The translations under genes and the position numbers were made by a program. 64,000 nucleotides of DNA, taken from NCBI RefSeq assembly GCF_012395255.1, contig NZ_JAAZQD010000005.1, forward strand, positions 124,001 through 188,000. Direction: 5' to 3'. The notes under the pieces are model-generated. The model ran no database searches. It worked only from the letters and a program-made list of their open reading frames with translations, and was not told the origin of the DNA. Shown one piece after another: positions 43,216-52,696 of this stretch (its first letter is position 1; every line of letters begins with the position of its first letter). The stretch is from Oleiagrimonas citrea. GTDB taxonomy: Bacteria > Pseudomonadota > Gammaproteobacteria > Xanthomonadales > Rhodanobacteraceae.

Positions 43216-45660
43216 TCAGGGTTTGGCGGCCGCCGTGTCCTTGTCCTTCTTGTTCAGCACGAAGCGCGTGAACAGGTCATGGATGCGCGTGTATTCGTCG
43301 CGCCAGGAATCGGCGTGGACGAAACCGTGGCGCTCCATCGGATACAGCGAAATCCAGAAGTTGTGCTTGTGCAGTTCGATGAGGCGCTGGTACAGGCGGA
43401 TCGAGTCGGTCGGCATGACATTGTTGTCGATCAGGCCGTGGCAGATCAGCAGCGGGTCCTGCAGGTTCTGCGCATATTCGATCGGTGAGCTGATCTTGTA
43501 GGCCTCGGGATCGAGCTGCGGATCGTTGAGGATGTTCGAGGTGTACTCGTGGTTGTAGCTGGTCCAGTCGGCCGGCGGACGCAGCGCCGCGCCAGCGGCG
43601 AACTGGCCAGGTGCGCGCAGCAGCGCCATCTCGGTCATGAAGCCGCCGTAGCTGCCGCCGTAGATGCCCACGCGCTGCGGGTCGGCGTGGTAGTGCTTGA
43701 CCAGCCAGGCCTTGCCGTCGAGCAGGTCTTCCAGCTCCGGATGGCCCATGTGACGGTAGATCGCCGTGCGCCAGTCGCGGCCGTAGCCTTCCGAGCCGCG
43801 GTAGTCCATGTCCAGCACGACGTAGCCTTCCTGCGCGAGCAGGTTGTGGAACATCTGCTCGCGGAAGTAGTACGACCAGCCCTTGGTGACGTCCTGAAGG
43901 TAGCCGGCGCCGTGCACGAACAGCACGGCCGGGTGCGGCTTGGAGGCGTCGTAGTCGGCGGCCTTGTACAGCTTGGCGTAGATCTTGAAGTCGCCGTGGC
44001 TGGACGGCACCTGCACGATCTGCGGCTGGATCCAGCGCATGGCCTTGTACTTCGCCGTGCGGGTGTCGGTCAGCTCGCGGCCGCCGGTGCCATCGACGTT
44101 GATGACGGCGAGCTGGTCGGGCACGTAGGCCGACGAATGCAGCACGGCCAGGCGCTTGCCGTCGGGCGACAGGCGGAACGGCACCGGGGTTTCGACGTCG
44201 TACATGCCTTCGTAGGCGGTCACGCGTTCGAGATCGCCGCCGCTGCTGCGCACGCGGTAGACGTCGTAGGCGTACGGCGCCTGCTTGTTGGCGAGCACGT
44301 AGAACCACTTGCCGTCCGGCGAGGGCTGCGGCGTGCGCACTTCGAAATGGCCCGAGGTCAGCTGTTTGGCGCGGCCGTTCAGGGCCTTCACGTACAGCTG
44401 CGCATAGCCGCTCTGCTCGCTTTCGTACCACAGCGTGTGGCTGTGCGGGACGAAGCCGAAGCCGTTGTAGTTCCAGTTGATCCAGGCCTTGTCGTGCAGG
44501 CGGTGCTGCGGCACCAGCTTGTGCGCGGCGAAGTCGACGCTGGCGATCCAGCGGTCCTTGTTGTCGATAGCACGGAACATCACGGCGGCGGCGCGGCCGT
44601 CGTCGCTCCAGGTCAGTGTGGCCGGGCCGTAGTCGGCGATGCGCACGCCGCGGGTCTTGGGTGCGTCGAGCGCCTTGGCCTCGGCATCATGGCCCTGCTT
44701 GCGCAGTTCGGCCTGGCGCTTGGCGCGCAGCGCGGCCAGCGGGTCGTCGTGGATGCCGGGCAGGGCGTTCAGGGGCAGCGCATACTGCTTGTGCGCGTTC
44801 AGGTCGAGCAGCACCAGCGATTGCGGCGCGGGGTCGTTGCGGCCGACATAGGTGCGCGCTTTCTCCGGGTGGATGTAGCCCGAATCGGTGACGTAGTGGT
44901 TGACCACCGGCGACTTGCCGGCGTCGTAGCCCTTGGGCTGGGTGACGACGATCATCCAGCGGCCGTCCGGCGACAGCTCGGTGTCGGCGATCTGGACGCC
45001 CTTGCCGAGCCAGAACGGCTGCGCGGCGCGGGTGGCGTCGGTGCGGTCGAGTTGCGCGTCGCGCTGGCGTTCGGCGTCCTTTTCGGCCTTCATGTGGCGC
45101 AGCGTCGAGAACAGGCTCAGCTGCAGGCGCTCCATCTGGTCGGGCTTGGCATCCTGCGGGTTGTCGGCGGTTTTCAGTACGGCGACGCTGGCCGTGGTGC
45201 CAGTGCGCAGGTCGTAGGTGCTCCAGTCGTTGCCGGCGCGGTACTGCACGGTGTCGCCGTCGGCGCTCCACTGCACGCCGCTTTCCTTCTGCGCGGTGCG
45301 CGTGACCTGGATCAGCTTGTGCGTGGCCAGATTGCGCACGAAGACGTCGCCGTGGCGCAGGAAGGCAGCGCGCGTGTGCTGGCGGTTGAGGATCGGTGCG
45401 CCGTCGGCCTGGGCCTGCTGCGCGCCATCGAGTTTCACGCTCTGGCCGCTGACCGGGTCGACGCGATAGAGGTCGCGGATGTCGCTGCCCTTGCGCTTGA
45501 GCCGGTAGTAGATGAACTGGCTGTCGGCGCTCCAGTGCGGCGATTCGACGGCCGGACCGATCCAGTCCGGATTGGCCATGATCTGGTCGACCGTGAGCCG
45601 TGCGGCCAGCGCGGGCGCGCAGGTCAGCGCCAGCGCGGCGAAGAAGGCAATGCGACGCAT
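43216..45660 (-). CDS. Secreted S9 family peptidase (DPP IV / acylaminoacyl peptidase-like)
   Basis: This 814-residue exported serine peptidase has a signal peptide (MRRIAFFAALALTCAPALAA). A beta-propeller region (about 30-560) holds WD/TolB-like repeats such as SPDGRWMIVVTQPK and SPDGKRLAVL. A C-terminal alpha/beta-hydrolase domain carries Ser670 (GGSYGG), Asp745 (LIDNNV) and His778 (ERHGF). It probably trims peptides in the periplasm. The ATG at 45660 gives the clean signal peptide. It is divergent from a second S9 peptidase of a different subfamily and ends in a strong terminator. Confidence 0.92.
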   Translation of the reverse strand: MRRIAFFAALALTCAPALAARLTVDQIMANPDWIGPAVESPHWSADSQFIYYRLKRKGSDIRDLYRVDPVSGQSVKLDGAQQAQADGAPILNRQHTRAAFLRHGDVFVRNLATHKLIQVTRTAQKESGVQWSADGDTVQYRAGNDWSTYDLRTGTTASVAVLKTADNPQDAKPDQMERLQLSLFSTLRHMKAEKDAERQRDAQLDRTDATRAAQPFWLGKGVQIADTELSPDGRWMIVVTQPKGYDAGKSPVVNHYVTDSGYIHPEKARTYVGRNDPAPQSLVLLDLNAHKQYALPLNALPGIHDDPLAALRAKRQAELRKQGHDAEAKALDAPKTRGVRIADYGPATLTWSDDGRAAAVMFRAIDNKDRWIASVDFAAHKLVPQHRLHDKAWINWNYNGFGFVPHSHTLWYESEQSGYAQLYVKALNGRAKQLTSGHFEVRTPQPSPDGKWFYVLANKQAPYAYDVYRVRSSGGDLERVTAYEGMYDVETPVPFRLSPDGKRLAVLHSSAYVPDQLAVINVDGTGGRELTDTRTAKYKAMRWIQPQIVQVPSSHGDFKIYAKLYKAADYDASKPHPAVLFVHGAGYLQDVTKGWSYYFREQMFHNLLAQEGYVVLDMDYRGSEGYGRDWRTAIYRHMGHPELEDLLDGKAWLVKHYHADPQRVGIYGGSYGGFMTEMALLRAPGQFAAGAALRPPADWTSYNHEYTSNILNDPQLDPEAYKISSPIEYAQNLQDPLLICHGLIDNNVMPTDSIRLYQRLIELHKHNFWISLYPMERHGFVHADSWRDEYTRIHDLFTRFVLNKKDKDTAAAKP

Positions 45661-45806
45661 GCGTGTTTCCCCAGTGCGAACAAACCCCGAGGATACCGCC
45701 TCGATTCGCCGTTGCGCGCGCCATGTGCCGAAAGTCAGGGGTCGAGCAGGAGCGCGCATGGCGCTACGCTTCGGAGCCTGTGCAGTCCGTTGGAGGTGTC
45801 ATCACC

Positions 45807-47978
45807 ATGCGAGTCTTTCCGCTTGCCGTCCTTGCGGCGTTGGCTATGGGGGCGGGCGTCGCCCATGCCCAGGACAGCGCCGTGCATACCCGCTCGTCCA
45901 CCGAGATGACCTTGCTCGATACCAAGGCCCCGCCGCCGGACGTGCCGCCGCCGCACACCGCGCGCCATGCCGCCAGCAGCACGCTGCACGGCGTCGTCGT
46001 GCAGGACCCGTACCGCTGGTTGGAGAACCCGGGCGATCCGGCGGTGCAGCGATGGATCAAGGCGCAGAACGGCTATACCGAGCATGTCATCGACGCCATG
46101 CCGGGCAACGCGGCGCTGAGCAAGCGCGTGCGCGAACTGGCGATCACCTCGACCACGCGTTCGGCGCCGGAGATGGCCGGCGGCACGCTTTTCTACATGC
46201 AGGAGACGCCGCCGCAGCCGCAGCCGGTGCTGATGGCGCAGGCCTGGCCGAACGGCAAGGCGCGTGCGCTGGTGGACCTGAATAAGGACGGTGGCGGCGA
46301 GGCGATCACCGCCTACTGGCCCTCGCCCAGCGGGCGCTATCTGGCTTATGGCACCGCCAAGGGCGGCAGCGAACTGACCACCATCCACGTACTCGACGTG
46401 AAGACCGGCAAGCGGCTCGACGACACGCTGCCGTACGCCGGTGGCGGCACCACGCCGCAGGCGCTGGCCTGGGACGCGGACGAGCACGGTTTCGTCTATG
46501 TGCGCTTCCCGGTGCCGCCGACCGGCAAGAAGGTGAAGCAGTTCAATGCCGAACTGGTGCATCACGCGTTGGGTAGCCAGGCCGACACGGACAAGGTCGT
46601 CTTCGGCAAGGGCTATTCGGCGGTGGCCGAATATCGCCTGTTGAGTTCGCCCGGCGCGAAGCGGCTGGCGATGCTGGCCAACATCGGTGACGGCGGCGCG
46701 GCGGAAGTGTACCTGCGCCGCGACGGACACTGGAGCAAGCTGCTGGGGCGCCGCTCCAACGTGCGCGGCGCGGCCTGGGTCGGCCAGCGTCTGGTGCTGC
46801 TGGAATACGCCGACGCGTCGCGCGGACGCCTGCTGGTGCGCGAGCCGTCCGGCGAACTGCACGTGCTGTTGAAGCCGGGCAAGGGCGCGGTGCAGCGCGT
46901 GACGCCGATGGGAGACGGCTTTGCGGTGGTGCGCAGCTGGGGTCCGGACTGGTGGATCGATCAGTACGACGACCATGCCAAGTTCGTGCGCCGCGTGCCG
47001 TTGCCCAAGAGCGGCATCGGCATCGGCGGCATCGCGGCCGAGCACGGGCGCGATCACGCGCTGATCAGCTACGGTGGCTGGAGCTTGCCGTCGCGCTGGG
47101 TCGATTACGACACCAAGACCGGTGCGCTGAAGACCGTGTTCGAAGTGAAGCCGGCGACCGATGCCTACGCCAAGGTCCGCGTGCAGCGCGTCGAGGGCGT
47201 GTCCCGGGACGGCACGCACATTCCGGTGACCGTGCTGTCGATGCCGGGCGTGACGCCGAACGGCAAGCGGCCGACCATCCTGTACAGCTACGGCGGCTTC
47301 GACATTCCCATCGCGCCGCGCTTCATCGGTCCGTACATGGCCTGGCTGGAACATGGCGGCGTGCTGGCCTACGCCAACATCCGCGGTGGCAACGAGTTCG
47401 GCGAGTCCTGGCATGCGCAGGGCCAGAAGCTGCACAAGCAGAACGTGTTCGACGACTTCTACGCCGCCGGGCAGGCGCTGAAGAAGGCCAAGTGGACCGA
47501 TACCGCGCATCTGGGAATCATGGGCGGCAGCAACGGCGGCCTGCTGATGGGCGCGCAGATCGTGCAGCATCCGAAGGCGTATCGCGCGGTGGTGTCGATG
47601 GTCGGCATCTACGACATGATCCGCCACGAGACCAACTTCGCTAACGGCAAGTACAACGTCAGCGAGTACGGTTCGGTCTCCAATGCGGCGCAGTTCCGCG
47701 CGACGCTGAAGTATTCACCGCTGCAGAACGTGAAGCCGAAGACGGCCTACCCGGCCGTGTTGATGACCACCGGCGCGAACGACCCGCGCGTGGCGCCGTG
47801 GCAGTCGCGCAAGTTCACCGCCGCGCTGCAGAACGCCAGCGACTCGGGACAGCCGATCCTGTTGCTGACGCGCATGAACGCCGGTCACGGCATCGGCGCG
47901 CCGTTCGCGCAGCGCGTGGGCAACACCGCGCTGGCGCTGAGCTTCTTCGCCGGCGAGCTGGGGCTGGACGTACACTGA
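45807..47978 (+). CDS. Secreted prolyl oligopeptidase family protein (S9A)
   Basis: This 723-residue peptidase has a signal peptide (MRVFPLAVLAALAMGAGVAHA) and the S9A opening DPYRWLENPGDPAVQRWIKAQN. A seven-blade propeller occupies roughly residues 110-470. The hydrolase domain carries Ser575 (GGSNGG), Asp659 (ANDPRVAPW) and His694 (NAGHG). It should cleave proline-containing peptides in the periplasm. GGAGGT precedes the ATG at a suitable distance. Its neighbour across a 146-bp divergent region is another S9 enzyme, so the two probably act on the same peptide pool. Confidence 0.92.
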   Translation: MRVFPLAVLAALAMGAGVAHAQDSAVHTRSSTEMTLLDTKAPPPDVPPPHTARHAASSTLHGVVVQDPYRWLENPGDPAVQRWIKAQNGYTEHVIDAMPGNAALSKRVRELAITSTTRSAPEMAGGTLFYMQETPPQPQPVLMAQAWPNGKARALVDLNKDGGGEAITAYWPSPSGRYLAYGTAKGGSELTTIHVLDVKTGKRLDDTLPYAGGGTTPQALAWDADEHGFVYVRFPVPPTGKKVKQFNAELVHHALGSQADTDKVVFGKGYSAVAEYRLLSSPGAKRLAMLANIGDGGAAEVYLRRDGHWSKLLGRRSNVRGAAWVGQRLVLLEYADASRGRLLVREPSGELHVLLKPGKGAVQRVTPMGDGFAVVRSWGPDWWIDQYDDHAKFVRRVPLPKSGIGIGGIAAEHGRDHALISYGGWSLPSRWVDYDTKTGALKTVFEVKPATDAYAKVRVQRVEGVSRDGTHIPVTVLSMPGVTPNGKRPTILYSYGGFDIPIAPRFIGPYMAWLEHGGVLAYANIRGGNEFGESWHAQGQKLHKQNVFDDFYAAGQALKKAKWTDTAHLGIMGGSNGGLLMGAQIVQHPKAYRAVVSMVGIYDMIRHETNFANGKYNVSEYGSVSNAAQFRATLKYSPLQNVKPKTAYPAVLMTTGANDPRVAPWQSRKFTAALQNASDSGQPILLLTRMNAGHGIGAPFAQRVGNTALALSFFAGELGLDVH

Positions 47979-48158
47979 CCGGGAACGCTCCGGCCACGGC
48001 GTGATTGCATGTCGTGGTCGGAACGCCGCATGGCAAACAAAGGGCCGGGGCAACCGCTTCGGCCCGATCATGCCCATGCAGTCAAGGTGCGGCGCACGCA
48101 CTGAAAAAGTTCTGCCGAAGACGCTACGCTTGGCTTTTGTGATGCCAAGAAAGAAGTC

Positions 48159-48857
48159 ATGACGCTGCTTGAAACCGTAGAAAAAGAGACCGCTCCGAAC
48201 CCGACCCACAGCGTGATCTGGCTGCATGGCCTGGGCGCGGACGGCAACGACTTCATGCCGATCATTCCGGTGCTGACGGCGCCGGAGTGGCCCGCGTTGC
48301 GGTTCGTCTTCCCGCATGCGCCGGTGCGGCCGGTGACCGTCAACGGCGGCATGGCGATGCGTGCCTGGTACGACATCAAGGGCATGGACATCGCCGACAA
48401 GCAGGATGCGGAGGGCATCCACGCGTCGATGCAGGCGGTCGAGGCGTTGATCGCGCGCGAGATCGAACGCGGTGTGCCGGTCGAGCACATCGTGCTGGCG
48501 GGTTTCTCGCAGGGCGGCGCGATTGCCTTGAACGCCGGCCTGCGCCATGTGCAGCGACTGGCGGGGATCGTCGCGCTGTCGACCTATCTGCCGCTGGCGG
48601 AGTCGCTGGCCGACGAACGCAGCGCGGCCAACGCCGACACGCCGATCTTCTGGGGACACGGCAGCCAGGATCCGGTGGTGCCGCAGGCGCTGGGCGAGCA
48701 GTCCCGCGATGCGTTGGCGCAGCTCGGCTATGGCGTGGACTGGCACAGCTATCCGATGGCGCACCAGGTCAGTGTCGAGGAGATCGCCGATCTGCGCGGC
48801 TGGCTCGGTGAGCGGCTGTGCGCGACGCAGGCGGCGGACGCCGGCGCAAACGGGTAG
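48159..48857 (+). CDS. Carboxylesterase / phospholipase-like alpha/beta hydrolase (EstB type)
   Basis: This 232-residue cytoplasmic hydrolase belongs to the carboxylesterase/acyl-protein thioesterase family. The oxyanion region is WLHGLGADGNDF (21-32), the nucleophile is Ser117 in GFSQGG, GSQDPVVP holds the aspartate and MAHQVS the histidine. Members cleave short acyl esters or thioesters; the natural substrate is unknown. The 180-bp upstream gap shows no clear promoter. It lies just before the AlgZ-type sensor gene. Confidence 0.92.
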   Translation: MTLLETVEKETAPNPTHSVIWLHGLGADGNDFMPIIPVLTAPEWPALRFVFPHAPVRPVTVNGGMAMRAWYDIKGMDIADKQDAEGIHASMQAVEALIAREIERGVPVEHIVLAGFSQGGAIALNAGLRHVQRLAGIVALSTYLPLAESLADERSAANADTPIFWGHGSQDPVVPQALGEQSRDALAQLGYGVDWHSYPMAHQVSVEEIADLRGWLGERLCATQAADAGANG

Positions 48858-48907
48858 AGTGCTCCCATCTCCTGCGCCGACCGGGGCGGCATGCAGACGA
48901 TGAAGCC

Positions 48908-49960
48908 ATGAACCGCGACCATCGAGACCGCGACGACACGCGTGTGCCGCTGCCGGATCTGTGCAGCATGCAGGGCCTGTTCGCCCTGGTGCTGGTGGCG
49001 GGCATCACGATCACGGTGATGCAGCTGGCGCCGGGCGCACGGCCTGGCTGGCGCGCCTTCAGCGTCGGCATGCTGTTCGCGGTGTGGCTGTCGGTCGTGC
49101 TGGCGGCTTCGGTGTGCATGCTCCGGCCCTGGTTCGAGCGGCTTCCGTCGACGCTGCCGTATTTCGCCGTCTGGTCGTGGATGGTGGCGATGACGGTGTT
49201 GCTGAGCGCGTCGATCGGTTGGATCGATCATGCGTTGCAGCTTGGCCTGACGCATCAGACGACCTCGCGTTTCACCCTGATAAACGGCACGCTGGTGGCG
49301 CTGATCGCCGCGGCCCTGCTGCGCTATTTCTACGTGCTGATGCAGTGGCGCGCGCGGCTGGCGGCGGTATCGCGCGCGCAGGTGCAGGCCTTGCAGGCGC
49401 GCATCCGGCCGCATTTCCTGTTCAACAGCATGAACACGGTCGCGGCGCTGGTGCGGGTCGATCCCGCCGCGGCCGAGCGCACGGTGGAAGACCTCGCCGA
49501 CCTGTTCCGCGCGGCGCTGGCCAGCGACAGCGAAGGCACGTTGGGCGAGGAGCTGGACCTGGTCGACCGCTACCTCGACATCGAACAGCGCCGCCTCGGC
49601 GACCGTCTGCGCGTACAGCGCGACATCGTCGATCCGCCGACCGACTTCACGCTGCCGCGCCTGCTGTTGCAGCCACTGGTGGAAAATGCGGTACGTCACG
49701 GCATCCAGCCCAGCCGCGAGGGTGGCACGGTGCGTATCGCGGTCAGCGCCGACGCACACGAGGTCCGCATGGCCATCGACAACTCCGTGCCGCGCGAGCC
49801 GGTCACCACGCTGGACGAGGACGGTCACGGTCACGGTCACGGCCTGCACAGCGTGCGCCAGCGCATCGCCTACCATTACGGCGAGCGCGGGCGGCTGATG
49901 GTCGAGGACGCGGACGGACGCTACACGGTGCGCGTGATCCTGCCCCGGAGTCCGGCATGA
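48908..49960 (+). CDS. algZ: AlgZ/FimS-type sensor histidine kinase (LytS family)
   Basis: This 350-residue inner-membrane kinase has four N-terminal helices (about 23-145) and a His_kinase domain with the phospho-acceptor-like His169 in RIRPHFLFNSMNTV. The ATPase region follows (LVENAVRHGIQP, then GHGHGLHSVRQRI). The N-box and G-box are of the LytS/AlgZ type. In Pseudomonas, AlgZ with AlgR controls alginate and twitching motility; here the targets are unknown. The stop overlaps the algR start (ATGA). The order algZ-algR-hemC is the same as in Pseudomonas and Xanthomonas. Confidence 0.93.
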   Translation: MNRDHRDRDDTRVPLPDLCSMQGLFALVLVAGITITVMQLAPGARPGWRAFSVGMLFAVWLSVVLAASVCMLRPWFERLPSTLPYFAVWSWMVAMTVLLSASIGWIDHALQLGLTHQTTSRFTLINGTLVALIAAALLRYFYVLMQWRARLAAVSRAQVQALQARIRPHFLFNSMNTVAALVRVDPAAAERTVEDLADLFRAALASDSEGTLGEELDLVDRYLDIEQRRLGDRLRVQRDIVDPPTDFTLPRLLLQPLVENAVRHGIQPSREGGTVRIAVSADAHEVRMAIDNSVPREPVTTLDEDGHGHGHGLHSVRQRIAYHYGERGRLMVEDADGRYTVRVILPRSPA

Positions 49961-50664
49961 AGATCATCATCGTCGACGACGAACCGCTGGCGCGCGCGCG
50001 CCTGGAGGCGCTGCTGGGCGAGTGCGAGGACGCCGCCGTGATTGCCAGCGTCAGCGACGGCGAAGCGGCTCTGGCGACCTGCATGCAGGCGCAGCCGGAT
50101 CTGCTGCTGCTGGACATCAATATGCCCGGCATGGACGGTACGGCGCTGGCGCAGCGGCTGGCGCGGTTGCCGCGTCCGCCACAGGTGGTGTTTTGCACCG
50201 CCTACGAACAGTTCGCACCGCGCGCCTTCGAACTCGGTGTGGTCGACTACCTGCTCAAGCCGGTGCGCCTGGAACGGCTGCGCGAGGCGCTGCAACGGGC
50301 GCGTCTTCGCATCGACGCGGCGCCCGGCGCGGCGCCGGCGCTGACTGCGCGCTCGCGCGACGAGGAACGCCGCATTCCGCTGGCCGAGGTGATCTTCCTG
50401 GTCGCCGACGAGAAGTACGTCACCGTGCATCACGACCATGGTGAGGCGCTGATCGAGGACTCGCTGCGCCAACTGGAGCAGGCCTGGCCCGAGCACCTGC
50501 TGCGCGTGCATCGAAACTGCCTGGTCGCCAGCGCGCGCCTGCTGGGTATCCGCACGCTCGATGACGGTCGCAGCGTGGTGCGGCTGGCCGGCACCGAGCA
50601 GACGCCGGAAGTCAGCCGCCGCAGCCTGCCCGCGGTGCGCCGCCATGTGCGTGGCGATACCTGA
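49957..50664 (+). CDS. algR: AlgR-type LytTR response regulator
   Basis: This 235-residue regulator has a receiver domain with the acidic pocket VDDEP (6-10), the phospho-acceptor Asp53 in LLDINMPGMDG, and Lys in YLLKPVR. A LytTR DNA-binding domain follows (about 130-232), with EVIFLVADEKYVTVHH and the conserved HRNCLVA. It pairs with the upstream sensor, to which it is translationally coupled. The following hemC gene begins 90 bp downstream. Confidence 0.95.
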   Translation: MKIIIVDDEPLARARLEALLGECEDAAVIASVSDGEAALATCMQAQPDLLLLDINMPGMDGTALAQRLARLPRPPQVVFCTAYEQFAPRAFELGVVDYLLKPVRLERLREALQRARLRIDAAPGAAPALTARSRDEERRIPLAEVIFLVADEKYVTVHHDHGEALIEDSLRQLEQAWPEHLLRVHRNCLVASARLLGIRTLDDGRSVVRLAGTEQTPEVSRRSLPAVRRHVRGDT

Positions 50665-50754
50665 GCGCGCCGCATGGCGGTGGAGCCATGCGAACGCGGA
50701 TCGTAGAATGCGGGTTTGCATCGCGTGACCGCGATCGCCCCAACCGGATTCCCG

Positions 50755-51675
50755 ATGACAGCCCACACGCTCCGAATCGCCACTCGCAAGAGCGCGCTTG
50801 CCCTGTGGCAGGCCGAACACGTCGCCGCCCTGCTGCGCAAGGCGCATCCGCGCCTGAATGTGGAGCTGGTACCGATGAGCACGCGCGGCGATCAGGTGCT
50901 GGACCAGCCGCTGGCGCGCATTGGCGGCAAGGGCCTGTTCCTGAAGGAGCTGGAAGTGGCGATGCTGGAGCGGCGTGCGGATATTGCCGTGCATTCGCTC
51001 AAGGACATGCCGGCTACGCTGGAGCCGGGCTTCGCCATTGGTGCGATCTTGCCGCGCGCCGATGCGGCGGATGCCTTTGTCAGCGCACATTTCGAGCGCC
51101 CCGGCGATTTGCCGGAGGGCGCGCGTGTGGGAACCTCGTCGTTGCGCCGCGCTGCGCAGCTGCGCGCCCTGCGGTCGGATCTCGACATTCGCGATCTGCG
51201 CGGCAACGTCAACACGCGGCTGGGCAAGCTCGATGCCGGCGACTACGACGCGATCATCCTGGCCTGCGCCGGGCTGGATCGATTGGGATTGGGCGAGCGT
51301 GTCCGTTCGCGGCTGCATGCGCCGGACTGGCTGCCTGCGCCGGGGCAGGCGGCGATCGCCGTCGAGCTTCGCGAAGGCGACCGGCGCATCGCCGAGCTGC
51401 TGAAGCCGCTGGACGATGCCGAAACCCGCCTTGCGGTGGGCGCCGAGCGCGCCATGAATGCCGCGCTCGGCGGCAGTTGCACGGTGCCCGTCGGCGCCTG
51501 GTGCGTGGTGGGCGAGCGCGGCCTGACCCTGATGGGACTGGTCGGTGACGTCGCCAGCGGCCAGGTGGTCCGCGCACGTGCCGAGGCCGAGCTGGACGGT
51601 GCTGCCGCGCTGGGCAGAAACGTGGCGCAGATGCTGCTCGATCAGGGCGCCGGGGCGTTTCTCGAACCGCGCTGA
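50755..51675 (+). CDS. hemC: Porphobilinogen deaminase (hydroxymethylbilane synthase)
   Basis: This 306-residue enzyme polymerises four porphobilinogens into hydroxymethylbilane in haem synthesis. [14 protein letters not shown] (10-23), HSLKDMP (80-86), GTSSLRR (126-132) and GNVNTRL (150-156) are the substrate and cofactor contacts. Cys242 in [10 protein letters not shown] carries the dipyrromethane cofactor. The ATG at 50755 gives the standard start. It ends with a strong terminator. Its position after algZR is conserved in gammaproteobacteria. Confidence 0.97.
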   Translation: MTAHTLRIATRKSALALWQAEHVAALLRKAHPRLNVELVPMSTRGDQVLDQPLARIGGKGLFLKELEVAMLERRADIAVHSLKDMPATLEPGFAIGAILPRADAADAFVSAHFERPGDLPEGARVGTSSLRRAAQLRALRSDLDIRDLRGNVNTRLGKLDAGDYDAIILACAGLDRLGLGERVRSRLHAPDWLPAPGQAAIAVELREGDRRIAELLKPLDDAETRLAVGAERAMNAALGGSCTVPVGAWCVVGERGLTLMGLVGDVASGQVVRARAEAELDGAAALGRNVAQMLLDQGAGAFLEPR

Positions 51676-51692
51676 TCGACTTCCAGGACATG

Positions 51693-51730
51693 CGCCGGAG
51701 CGCGTGCGGCGCGCTCCGGCGAAGTTTTTT
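51693..51730 (+). terminator. Rho-independent terminator after hemC
   Basis: Perfect 11-bp stem CGCCGGAGCGC (51693-51703) / GCGCTCCGGCG (51711-51721) with a 7-base loop, followed by AAGTTTTTT. It lies 17 bp after the hemC stop and just before the convergent DUF481 gene. Confidence 0.9.
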
Positions 51731-51747
51731 CGCGTGATCTCAGGCGA

Positions 51748-52572
51748 TCAGAAGTTGTAGACCACGTTGGTGGTGTACAGCTGATCCTTGTGCTTCACGC
51801 CAGGCTCGACGTTGCTGTTGTAGCGCAACTGGTAGCCCAGTTTGATCGCGAGCTTCTCGGTCATGCTGACCGACAGGCCGGCGTCGTTCTGGTAGTAACG
51901 GTTGCTGGAGCCCGCTTCGACCAGCAGCGTGTTCTCGAGCTTGGTGTTGGCCGTCAGCTGGTACTTCCAGTTGATCAGACCGCGCAGCACGCCTTCGTCT
52001 TTGACCGGCGACGCCACCTTCATGCTCTGGCCGTTGACGGTGACGGTCTTGTCGGCGGGGCGGTAGCGCTTGTAACCGGGGCCGGCTTCGAACGACAACT
52101 CCGTGCGCGCATTCTTCAGCGCGATGTAGCCGTAGCCGACCGAGACCACGCCCTGCCACAGGTTGGAGCCGAACTCGTCGTGCTCGTAGCGGCCCGCGGT
52201 CACCACGTAGCTGCGCGGGCTGAACTTGTAGCCGACCGAGGCGCCGCCCTCGTAGCGGTTGGCGGTGGTGGTGTATTGCGCCACGCTGTTGCCGTTGGCA
52301 TCGGTCACGGTGACGTTGCCTTTCGAGCGCAGGCCGGTCAGGTAGAAGCTGTCCTTCCAGAGCTCGGTTTCCTTCTTCAGGCTCAGCTTGGCGTTGAGGT
52401 TCTCGGTGCGTGAATTGCCGCGTGCTGCGGCGTAGCCGAGTTCGCCGCTGCCGGACCAGCCGCCGCTGTTGGTGGCGTCGCTGGAATTGCTGCTGGCGGG
52501 GTTGTCCTGCGCCATCGCGGTCAGCGGCAGTGCCAGGGACAGGGCGATCAGTAGGCGTGAAACGTGATTCAT
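51748..52572 (-). CDS. DUF481 outer-membrane beta-barrel protein (YdiY-like)
   Basis: This 274-residue protein has a signal peptide (MNHVSRLLIALSLALPLTAMA) and a DUF481 barrel region with alternating strands. GSGELGYAAARGNSRTENLNAKL and LGYQLRYNSNVEPGVKHKDQL are the family's first and last blocks. It ends VVYNF with a terminal phenylalanine, typical of outer-membrane proteins inserted by the BAM machinery. Its function is unknown; homologues such as YdiY respond to salt or acid stress. It converges on hemC. Confidence 0.9.
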   Translation of the reverse strand: MNHVSRLLIALSLALPLTAMAQDNPASSNSSDATNSGGWSGSGELGYAAARGNSRTENLNAKLSLKKETELWKDSFYLTGLRSKGNVTVTDANGNSVAQYTTTANRYEGGASVGYKFSPRSYVVTAGRYEHDEFGSNLWQGVVSVGYGYIALKNARTELSFEAGPGYKRYRPADKTVTVNGQSMKVASPVKDEGVLRGLINWKYQLTANTKLENTLLVEAGSSNRYYQNDAGLSVSMTEKLAIKLGYQLRYNSNVEPGVKHKDQLYTTNVVYNF

Positions 52573-52696
52573 GTCGTCCGTTCCGGGGTTGGGGGGATTT
52601 TATGAGGGCCGCGGCCGCCGGGGCCGCGCAGATCAGCAGGCAGGGTACGTCATGGCCGTCGCTGCCTTCCAGTGATGACCGGGGCGACCGTTCAGC

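Noticed and set aside
48000-48158. GGGCCG/CGGCCC stem before the carboxylesterase gene
   Set aside because: Short stem, long loop and no T-run; not good enough to call a terminator.
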